Of a stretch of 64,000 nucleotides of DNA, positions 46,701 to 52,157 are shown piece after piece (position 1 is the first letter of the stretch; each line of letters opens with the position of its first letter). The notes beneath the pieces are model-generated. The model did no database searches, was not told the origin of the DNA, and was given only the letters and a program-made list of their open reading frames with translations. The stretch covers positions 75,260-139,259 of the forward strand of contig RQTK01000222.1 of the NCBI GenBank assembly GCA_003991915.1. The letters run 5' to 3'. Position numbers and translations under genes: made by a program. Origin of the DNA: Elysia chlorotica. Taxonomy: Eukaryota > Mollusca > Gastropoda > Plakobranchidae.

Positions 46701-49700
46701 TCATTATTTTACTCACTCTCTCTGATAACATTTTCGTACATTGCTTACATTTAAGAAATTGCAAACTGTTTCACCAATGCCTTTATATCTTTACCCGCCT
46801 TTTTTAATTTTTCCATATATTTATGACTATGTATGCACTTACGTAAAGCTCTCTAAGCTTAGGTTTGTTTGAGGTAGAGAGCTATTGAAACAGACTGTTG
46901 TTTCCGCCCCCAGGTGGTCCAGTAAATAGACTGTTGTTTCATGTTTAAAAAAGTAGCGCAGCTTGGAGATGGTGCTGAAGTACCTGCTTAGATCGTCTTA
47001 TACAGGGAAAACCAAGACCTGTCGAGGCCAGAGGCCCTCATAGACATGTTGTGTGCCTTGTTCAGGCATGACCAGTTAGGTCTAGATTGGGGGACATGGG
47101 GTGTGTGCATTGTTCACTCCAGGCACAACCAGGTAGGTCTAGTTGGGGTGTGTGGGAGTTGGGCAGTGTTCAGGATTTTTTTTTTTTGGGGGGGGGAGGG
47201 GTGGAAGTGGGATGCTGATGGCAAAACAGGTAGTGCTTTGGACCACCATTGAGGAGGTGTTGGGTTCCATCACCCAGCATGGACGGAATTTTTCTGTGCC
47301 TTATGTGTTAACCAAACATGGATTGGTTAGTAGAGGTTCTTATGCCATAGGAAAATAAAGTGGGGAGAATTTTTTCAGGCATGATTTTGATCAGGTAGGT
47401 CTAGATGGGGGGCAAATGATTAATTTTTCTGGTAACACAGCTTACATTTAAGAAATTACAAATATTTTCACTAATGCCTTTATATCTTTGCCTGAAATAA
47501 TTTTATAGTAAAATGAACATGTATTTTTAACGTAAAGAAGTCTGGGGTACAGAGCTATTGAAACAGGCTTTTGTTTCCGCCCCCAGGTGGTCCAGTAAAT
47601 AGACTGTTGTTTCCGCCCCCAGGTGGTCCAGTAAATAGACTGTTGTTTCCGCCCCCAGGTGGTCCAGTAAATAGACTGTTGTTTCCGCCCCCAGGTGGTC
47701 CAGTACTGCCCCAACCTCGGCGACAGCCTGGATCTCCGCCAGGACAGGTTTGAGCGCATGAAGCGAGACTTCCTGCACCGAGGGCTGCTCACCCGGGAAC
47801 TCCTGCGCTTCCTGCTCGTGCTGTTCCAGCTCACCGAAGACGCCACGGAAAGCTTCCTGGACCTGACCCTCTCCCTCATGCTCAAGTTCAGCCTGTGCTT
47901 CCAGCTGCAGAAGTCGCAGGCAACGGCGCTGGTCGGGCCGACAGACGTCGTGCAGTTCCCCTGGTTCTTCCCCGAGGCGAGGCCGGAGGATTTCTACGGG
48001 AAGTGGCCCGAGGCGAGACCCCGCAAGTCGTTCGAGCTGACGATGGAGATCAACTTCTCCGGGCCCGCCCCGCCGAATTTCTTCGAGAAGCTTTCGGTGA
48101 AGCTCCACGACTTTCTGTACGACACGAGCCGGGTGAACTGGCAGCACGGGGTCCTGGCCCAGCGAAACTCGGTCACGCTGCTGGTCGAGCGGGAGAGGAG
48201 GACCCACGGCACGACCGTCGCGGTCTCTGCCCGGGCCGACTCGGCGTCCGAACTGACGGAGCTGTGGTGGCTGGTGATGAGCGTGCGGCGCTCGGCCATG
48301 CAGCTCTTCAAGGACTGGCCCCTGCTCAAGGTGGAGCTCGAGCTGCTCTGCATGCACTGCCTGCTCAAGGGCAGCGACTCGCCCACCAGGTACAGGGCAG
48401 ACCAAAGTATCAAAAAGCGGGACTGTCACGCCAAATTAGAGACTACTGTCAGCCTTGTATAGTGTAAACATAGCGCAGTCGTTANNNNNNNNNNNNNNNN
48501 NNNNNNNNNNNNNNNNNNNNNNNNNNNNNNNNNNNNCGCCACTATATTTGTATACACAGCTGCCAATCGTCCCTCAGTTGGCGGGACAGGCCCTCTTTTT
48601 GATACCTTGCCCCGCCTTCCCGTCTGCAATATAAAAAAAGCAGTTTTGTCACGTATTGAGCAATGAAGCTGCATGTTTTTGGTGATTTTCCACTAGTGAT
48701 AGCCATTACCGCAAACAACAGCACATTTTCATTTTGTTTTTTTCTTACTTTTGGGCGGACAGATGTGTATCACATGTTTATTCTATATGGAGTGTGCATA
48801 ACATTAAATTTAGTAAGAATGAGAAAACCACTCTAAATCTAGTGCTATGAGTCTAGGTCGGGCCAAAATTAAATTTAGTAACAAGGAGAAAACCACACTA
48901 AATCTAGTCCTCAATGAATTGAGGCTGCGCCAAAATGACAAAGGCATACTTATTTTTAAGTTACACTATTCATTTTTCCCAATGTATAAATTTAACAAAT
49001 GTCTGAATATGGGTATCAGACTGCTCACCCTTTTAGTCCAAACTAGATCTGGGCAAAGCTTTGCATTGTTGCTTGGGAATCACATCGCTACGTATCAGTG
49101 AAACTCAAAACTGAAGTCCCACTGCACGAGCTTAATGCCCTTGTCTGTAACAAGACATACATAAACAGATCAATGTAATAATTGGCATAAAAGTTAAGGT
49201 ATTTAATATGTTTGATACTGTTCTAATGAATGGTACAAGTTGGATTTGCTTTGACCAAAATCTAGATCTAGACTAAGCAACACGTCTTTAAGATTCAACA
49301 GTTAAGATGTCCATACAGGAATCCTGGTATCCCCGCACTGTCTTTGTAGCAGTACTCAAAATAGTCAGACATAAGTCTCAAGACCTCTCCACCATATAGC
49401 CTATATAGTGCTGACACAGTTGGTATTAGCCTAATAATCTGTACCTTGTCTGTGCGTCTGTGTGTTTGTGTGCAGGTATCCTGGTGAGGTGCTGGAGCAT
49501 GTGATCCCCAAGGGAGAGTACACACTCAAGTGCTGTGACCGGTTCCCTGATGATCCCGTGCCGGCCTGCTTCGTGTTCCCTCTGGAGGAACAAGGTGAGC
49601 TGTCTCTAGCTGTGCGTGTGTGTGTGTTTATGTGGCTGTCTTTCTAGCTGTGCGTGTGTGTATGTATCTTTATCTGACTGTCTCTCGCTCTTGGTCTAGA

Positions 49701-51457
49701 ATGAGTGCTACAGGCTTTCTTAGTTAAGAATGAGATTTCTTTATCATCATTCTAATTAAAATTTTCTTTTTCGAGGGTTTCATTGGTAAAATGCCCATAA
49801 CTCATCTTGTTGTAAACCTACATACATTTTTGAGCTGCAGAACTTCACTGCTACATAGCATGGGCTGTGATTTTTGCAAATTGAATGAGATAAAAAATGT
49901 GATTTTCGTAGTAACAAAATTTTTTTTTTCTAAATTAAAACTGTGCATGGTTAACTGGAAAAGATGTATAAATGGTCCCAAACTATGTGATTCATAAATA
50001 TTCGATTCTATCCTGACAGTATAAATGTTTTTTCTCTCTCTCTCCCTCCCCCCTCTCCAATCTCTCTCTCCCTCCCTTCTTCCCTCTCTCACTACTTCTC
50101 TAACTCACCACCTCCCCCCTCCCTCCCACTCACTTTCTAACCCTCCCCCTCCCATCCTCTATCTCTCTCTCACAGCGTACCAAGACAACCACGAGCTCCA
50201 CGTGAAGGCTGCGGCCGACTGCCTCAAGTCCTGCCTGGACGAGGTTGACGGGGGCGAGAGCTCTACCAGCTCGGCGGAGCGGCTCCTCTACGGGCGCGGC
50301 CTGTCCATGCTGTCTCGCCGGCTGACCGACGAGTGGACGGCGGTGTTGATGAGGCTCGGGGTCGACCATACCAGGCTGCAGCAGCTGGAGTTGACCTACC
50401 CCACGGTGAGTTGGCCAGAGTTGTCCAGAGTTGTCCAGTGTGTAAGGGGCAGTTTGAAGGGATTTGGTCAGGACAGCTTAAGTGTGTCACATTAAGAGAA
50501 ATATTCATTCTCCCTCCCATCCTCAATCTCTCTCTCTCTCCCTCCCATCCTCTATCTCTCTCTCTCGTTCTACCATCCTCTCTCTCTCTCTCTCCCACAG
50601 CGTACCAAGACAACCACGAGCTCCACGTGAAGGCGGCGGCCGACTGCCTCAAGTCCTGCCTGGACGAGGTTGACGGGGGCGAGAGCTCTACCAGCTCGGC
50701 GGAGCGGCTCCTCTACGGGCGCGGCCTGTCCATGCTGTCTCGCCGGCTGACCGACGAGTGGACGGCGGTGTTGATGAGGCTCGGGGTCGACCATACCAGG
50801 CTGCAGCAGCTGGAGTTGACCTACCCCACGGTGAGTTGGCCAGAGTTGTCCAGAGTTGTCCAGTGTTGTCCAGAGTTGTCCAGTGTGTAAGGGGCAGTTT
50901 GAAGGGATTTGGTCAGGACACGACTTTAAGCCTGTCATCATTAACAGTTATGTGCAGCGAATACCTGTCTCTCAAGGGGGCGCGGTGGCCCAGGGGTAGA
51001 ACATCGGCTTCCGACGCATAAGGTCCCGAGTTTTTTTTTTTTGCGTTCCCTACTGGTTGGGTCGGTGTCAGTATAATGTGACCGGCTGAGACAGGAGTCA
51101 TGGTATCCCCGCCCTGTCTCGTGTGTGGCAGCACATACAATTGTCAGACGTCTGTCTTGGGGCCCGTCCACAATATAGCCTATATAGTGCTGATGTTGGA
51201 CGTTAAAACCAAACAAACCAGATATGAAATTAAGTGCAGTGCACTGTACATGGATGTGTTTGAGTGTGACATTTTCTGTTGTTTCTCCCTGACTGCAGGA
51301 TTTCCCCATGAGGATACTGGTAGCCCTGGAGGAGTGGAGGGACCAGGTGGATGGAACAGCGGAGGATAAGGTGGAGTCGCTTTTCAGCGTCTTGTCCGAG
51401 TCTGACATCGGCCAGAATCAGTTGGTGGAAGATCTACGCGAGCATTTTGATTTATGA
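33759..51457 (+). CDS. LRR-Roc-COR-Death domain protein (Roco family, MFHAS1-like)
   Basis: Fourteen coding exons, all GT-AG and in phase, give 1176 residues. Residues about 95-425 are leucine-rich repeats (such as LTRLSLGYNQFTEVP and LEYLGLCHNRITELP). Roc follows: P-loop GAAKAGKT at 457-464, DFGG at 504-507, THCD at 564-567 and SCA at 652-654. A charged insert (576-643) separates the last two motifs. COR spans about 690-1010 (HSTGEIVWYCDNPELR). Residues about 1084-1172 form a Death domain (LTDEWTAVLMRLGVDHTRLQ, then ALEEWRD). Roco proteins are GTP-regulated scaffolds; MFHAS1 acts in innate immune signalling and has no Death domain, so a Death-adaptor role is inferred here. No kinase domain is present. 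ATG 33759 is the first in-frame ATG after the acceptor at 33668. Confidence 0.9.
35499..35667 (+). CDS. Roco exon 2 (LRRs)
   Basis: Encodes TLNLSDNFFTDIP through LELGENFLE. Acceptor TGCCTTTTAG; donor AAG|GTTCTA is weak and is repeated downstream. Ends in phase 1. Confidence 0.85.
35650..35985 (+). repeat. Tandem array of the exon 2 donor junction (6 copies, about 63 bp)
   Basis: GAAAACTTCCTCGAAG|GTTC occurs at the real exon end and five more times at about 63-bp steps, joined by TATATAGTTATAAATCTTC and TTTTTCTCTCACACTTGCTG. Each copy carries the last 16 exonic bases and the donor. Reading past the first donor meets TAG within four codons. Confidence 0.9.
36607..36746 (+). CDS. Roco exon 3 (LRRs)
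   Basis: Encodes ALPEGLRSLKRLEYLGLCHN and on to GLGHNKLTQ. Acceptor ATATTTACAG, donor GTTTGG. Phase 1 in, phase 0 out. Confidence 0.9.
37050..37172 (-). mobile_element. SINE fragment, minus strand, in intron 3
   Basis: GTTGGTTTAGCGTCCAACAG, TGACAATTTTATGTGCTGTC and GACAGGGCAGGGATACC match the SINE body in reverse. It is truncated directly against the duplicated junction segment of exon 4. Confidence 0.8.
37173..37480 (+). repeat. Duplicated exon 4 acceptor segment (two copies)
   Basis: Two tandem copies share ATATAGTGCTTA-GAAACAAGC, CCCATGTACTTCAT, TTAATATCTCTGCC and the exon start through CACCTGCAGTCCCTGACCAC. The first (37175-37311) lacks a clean acceptor and has a frame-disrupting GAAGAACGTC variant. 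The second joins the real exon. Confidence 0.85.
37429..37630 (+). CDS. Roco exon 4 (last LRRs)
   Basis: Encodes LPENMYHLQSLTTLDVNHNE to TTQLFEYLK. Acceptor TGGTGTAG, donor G|GTCGGC (weak). Phase 0 in, phase 1 out. The start ATG-like codon at 37441 is internal. Confidence 0.9.
37688..37753. repeat. (TTA)n microsatellite in intron 4
   Basis: Pure ATT/TTA run. Confidence 0.95.
37918..38131. repeat. Dispersed intronic repeat, copy 1
   Basis: Shares CTCACATATGCCATAATTGT, TCATTTTCAGTAGTTTTAGG and TAAGTAGAACTGGAATTTTT with 41801-41963, in the same orientation. The family is unknown. Confidence 0.75.
38280..38390 (+). mobile_element. SINE fragment in intron 4
   Basis: GTGTGGCAGCACATAAAATT through TGGACGTTAAACCAACCC; 5'-truncated. 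Confidence 0.8.
38613..38794 (+). CDS. Roco exon 5 (Roc P-loop)
   Basis: Acceptor GTACTGTGCAG, donor CAG|GTAGGG. Encodes GIRLKEARHRWKMIMI then GAAKAGKTSLRQALMLG, the Walker A motif, to ESRLRVQ. Phase 1 in, phase 0 out. Confidence 0.95.
38779..39490 (+). repeat. Tandem array of the exon 5 donor junction (about 12 copies)
   Basis: The real end GGCTCAGGGTGCAG|GTAGGG is followed by about eleven more copies of GGCTYWGGGTGCAG|GTAG-GTGGACAC with spacers GAGACTTGTAGGTGTAGG and GCAGATCTACAGGGATCAGT. Two spacer lengths give units of about 52 and 70 bp. Reading through the first donor soon meets TAG. Confidence 0.9.
39964..40071 (+). CDS. Roco exon 6 (Roc G3)
   Basis: Encodes IMDFGGHHIYQAAHHMFLS and LHVLVFDLTKYSTE. 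DFGG is the DxxG switch motif. Acceptor CCCTGTATCAG, donor GTGAGC; phase 0 both ends. Confidence 0.95.
40088..40217 (-). mobile_element. SINE fragment, minus strand, in intron 6
   Basis: TGCTTAGCGCTCCAGCATCA, ATTGGCTATATTGTGAATG, CTGGCAATTGTACGTGCTG and CTCCTGTTTCAGCCGGTCA: a diverged reverse copy. Confidence 0.7.
41074..41187 (+). CDS. Roco exon 7 (Roc G4)
   Basis: Encodes AYEDLIGHWLEAIMDRAAG and KIVMVGTHCDLCSKEDVQ; THCD is the Roc-type guanine-specificity motif. Acceptor TTTTTGCAG, donor GTTTGG; phase 0. Confidence 0.95.
41801..41963. repeat. Dispersed intronic repeat, copy 2
   Basis: Matches 37918-38131 and ends 20 bases before the exon 8 acceptor at 41983. Confidence 0.75.
41984..42187 (+). 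CDS. Roco exon 8 (charged helical insert in Roc)
   Basis: Encodes EKREDILRLVRRNEERKRHD, then Arg/Lys/Glu-rich heptad-like sequence to LEKMLNSRSE. Acceptor TTTTTTAAG, donor GTGGGT; phase 0. It lies between the G4 and G5 motifs and probably forms a coiled-coil insertion. Confidence 0.9.
42537..42745. repeat. Two-copy tandem repeat of about 103 bp in intron 8
   Basis: Both copies have GCTTAGTCAATACT, TATAAGAAGCAGAAGATCAT and GGGGTGGGGGCACAGTCTTT. Confidence 0.9.
42753..42935 (+). mobile_element. Degenerate SINE-like sequence in intron 8
   Basis: A B-box-like AGTTCAAATCCCACTC is followed by GGGATTGGCTGAGACA and a weakly matching tail (AATTAAAAACCAACT). Probably an old or related SINE. Confidence 0.4.
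43240..43470 (+). repeat. Tandem array next to the exon 9 acceptor
   Basis: About four copies of TTTTTAACCTGCTACAATAT plus ACTTTCTAACTTTGTGAGAA and GTTTGTTAGTCTTTACTCTA. The last copy runs straight into CCCAG of the exon 9 acceptor, so the branch-point/pyrimidine region is repeated but no exonic bases are. Confidence 0.85.
43476..43673 (+). CDS. Roco exon 9 (end of Roc, start of COR)
   Basis: Encodes VPDDVHVVSCADNLYGVAD to DQALSFFKN; SCA is the G5 motif. Acceptor AACCCCAG, donor GTACGT; phase 0. Confidence 0.95.
43966..44700 (+). repeat. Tandem array of the exon 10 acceptor junction (10 copies)
   Basis: Nine upstream copies of CTATCCCAG|GTGATGGCGG plus AGAGCCACCAGTCGATG precede the real exon at 44668. 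Most units are about 80 bp and break at GGGCATG, a motif in both the intron (43966) and the exon (44697). Three shorter copies break at CGATG and read straight into TAA. Open frames across the array are repeat artefacts. Confidence 0.95.
44668..44868 (+). CDS. Roco exon 10 (COR)
   Basis: Encodes VMAESHQSMMGMGGSPERS, then the COR core LEMVLKYLHSTGEIVWYC and LIDMLRAVFRHDFEQ. The productive acceptor is the last of the array; donor GTACGC; phase 0. Confidence 0.95.
44955..45375 (-). mobile_element. LINE 3'-end fragment, minus strand, in intron 10
   Basis: The minus-strand frame has a Cys-x-x-Ser spacing, then YETVEHILFNCPK, the usual zinc-binding C-terminal tail of LINE ORF2 proteins. A TAAG run (45354-45375) lies at its upstream edge and may belong to another element. 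Confidence 0.65.
45541..45687 (+). pseudogene. Diverged duplicate of Roco exon 10 (relic a)
   Basis: Encodes, without a stop, SLEMVLKYLHSTGEIIWYRN and PEALRDMLCALFRHD, clearly a copy of exon 10's second half. The 5' start and the array junction are missing and no good donor follows (the sequence runs into poly-A). Probably a dead exon. Confidence 0.75.
46056..46118 (+). mobile_element. tRNA-like SINE head in intron 10
   Basis: A-box-like TCGGCTCAAGTGGCAGAG and B-box GGTTCGAAACC in tRNA-like spacing. The second half does not resemble a tRNA acceptor stem, so a SINE fragment is preferred over a tRNA gene. Confidence 0.5.
46895..47072 (+). pseudogene. Composite relic: exon 11 acceptor copy and exon 10 copy (relic b)
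   Basis: GACTGTTGTTTCCGCCCCCA with GTGGTCCAGTAAATAG (46898-46935) matches the exon 11 junction array. It is followed by CTTGGAGATGGTGCTGAAGT and GAGGCCCTCATAGACATG, a deleted copy of exon 10. Frame is lost. Shorter exon 10 tail fragments lie at 44995-45028, 45470-45497 and 47383-47398. Confidence 0.75.
47560..47705 (+). repeat. Tandem array of the exon 11 acceptor junction (5 copies, 36 bp)
   Basis: TTTCCGCCCCCAG|GTGGTCCAGTA repeats at 36-bp intervals. The first four continue AATAGACTGTTG, so in the exon frame each gives Val-Val-Gln-stop. The last is the real exon 11. Confidence 0.95.
47695..48389 (+). CDS. Roco exon 11 (COR, large exon)
   Basis: Longest internal exon (695 nt). Encodes VVQYCPNLGDSLDLRQDRF through CMHCLLKGSDSPT; GC-rich. 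Residues 777-1007 cover the COR C-terminal half (FPWFFPEARPEDFYGKWPEA). Donor AG|GTACAG, phase 2. Overlapping frames on both strands are shadows caused by high GC. Confidence 0.95.
48407..48605. mobile_element. Probable MITE (terminal inverted repeats around a gap)
   Basis: Left arm 48407-48484 and right arm 48537-48605 are imperfect inverted repeats: GTATCAAAAAGCGGGACTGT pairs with GTATCAAAAAGAGGGCCTGT on the other strand. The 52-N gap lies between them. It is just inside intron 11. Confidence 0.65.
48485..48536. other. Assembly gap (52 N)
   Basis: Unknown bases in intron 11, at the centre of an inverted repeat. Confidence 0.99.
48803..48912. repeat. Two-copy tandem repeat of about 70 bp in intron 11
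   Basis: TTAAATTTAGTAA followed by GAGAAAACCAC and CTAAATCTAGT occurs twice. Confidence 0.85.
49312..49430 (+). mobile_element. Degenerate SINE fragment in intron 11
   Basis: CCTGGTATCCCCGCACTGTC, AGTCAGACATAAGTCTCAAG and CATATAGCCTATATAGTGCT match the SINE body with many changes. Confidence 0.65.
49476..49594 (+). CDS. Roco exon 12
   Basis: Completes the Arg codon, then YPGEVLEHVIPKGEYTLKCC to FVFPLEEQ. Acceptor GTGTGCAG, donor G|GTGAGC. Links COR to the Death domain. Confidence 0.9.
50176..50405 (+). CDS. Roco exon 13, copy a (first part of Death domain)
   Basis: Encodes AYQDNHELHVKAAADCLKSC to LGVDHTRLQQLELTYPT. Acceptor CTCTCTCACAG, donor ACG|GTGAGT. Phase 1 in, phase 0 out, so it cannot be followed by copy b in frame. 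Confidence 0.9.
50601..50830 (+). CDS. Roco exon 13, copy b (duplicate, same protein sequence)
   Basis: The 230-bp exon repeats at a distance of 425 bp with one seen difference (GCT to GCG, both Ala), with its own acceptor (CTCCCACAG) and the same donor. Splicing copy a to copy b gives a frameshift and early TGA, so only one can be used per transcript. The model sum counts one copy. Confidence 0.9.
50974..51222 (+). mobile_element. Most complete SINE copy, in intron 13
   Basis: tRNA-like head GGGGGCGCGGTGGCCCAGGG with GTAGAACATCGGCTTCC (A-box region), a B-box region interrupted by a T run, then TACTGGTTGGGTCGGTGTCA, the CAGCACATACAATTGTCAGA body and TGGACGTTAAAACC end. Confidence 0.9.
51299..51457 (+). 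CDS. Roco exon 14 (end of Death domain, stop)
   Basis: Encodes DFPMRILVALEEWRDQVDG to VEDLREHFDL and TGA. Acceptor CCTGACTGCAG; phase 0. Confidence 0.95.
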   Translation, partial: DFPMRILVALEEWRDQVDGTAEDKVESLFSVLSESDIGQNQLVEDLREHFDL

Positions 51458-51850
51458 AGGGCTATTTCTATGTAACTAGGGACTTTGTAAATTGAGTAAG
51501 CTAGTCTGCCTCGTTATTGCCAGGACCTGCCAGTGGAAGATCTATGGGAGCACTTTGATTTATGACTGAGTGTCTCTGTATCATGGCTAAGGACTTTGTG
51601 CATTGAACTGCTGCCCTTGGAAGGACTAGGATTTCGCAAAGAGCTGTGTGTGACTTGGTTGGAAGACAGGAGTTCTGTTTATCAAGAAGCAAGTGAAAGT
51701 ATTAGCAGTAGAATCTTTCTCATAAATAATGTGAGGACTAGCTGGTGTAAGATCTACAGGAGCACTTTGATTTATGATAGGGTGTCTCTGTATCAAGGCT
51801 ACGGACCCTGTGCATTGAGTAGCTGCCTTTTGAGGGAGTCTGATTTTACC
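51417..51850 (+). repeat. Three-fold repeat of the coding end in the 3' UTR
   Basis: GTGGAAGATCTACGCGAGCA then TTTTGATTTATGA at the real stop is repeated as diverged copies at 51532-51567 and 51744-51778. Each is followed by GTGTCTCTGTATCA or TATTTCTATGTAAC-like sequence and GACTTTGTRMATTGA. Confidence 0.85.
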
Positions 51851-52157
51851 GAGAGGTGTGTGACTTGGTGGAAGACTCAAGTTCTGTTCTACAAGTTTAG
51901 ATTAGTTTAAGCCGATTGATTCCCTGTGGAACATATGACCGCCTCTTCAACAAGAAGTGTTCTCGAGTAATAGCAGTGGAAATTTTGTTCATGAATAGTA
52001 TCATTTTTCTATCATTAGGCACATTCAATGTTATCTTTTTCATTTTTCAAATTGTTTGCATTGTTGAGCATTTCTCGTTACGAGAACTGTAAATGCTTGA
52101 TGAAAAATATAAAACAGAGTTATCTGTTGTAAATAATAAACCATAACTCGTGAAATC
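51458..52157 (+). other. Probable 3' UTR of the Roco gene
   Basis: Runs from the stop to the poly(A) signal. It contains the repeated coding-end copies and then AT-rich sequence. Confidence 0.6.
52135..52140 (+). terminator. Poly(A) signal AATAAA
   Basis: AATAAA about 680 nt after the Roco stop, in AT-rich context (GTTGTAAATAATAAACC). Longer 3' ends cannot be excluded. Confidence 0.55.

Noticed and set aside
47527-48467. Long overlapping frames opposite or beside Roco exon 11 (300 and 190 residues)
   Set aside because: High GC of exon 11 leaves other frames open; only the + frame from 47695 continues the COR domain and matches neighbouring exon phases.
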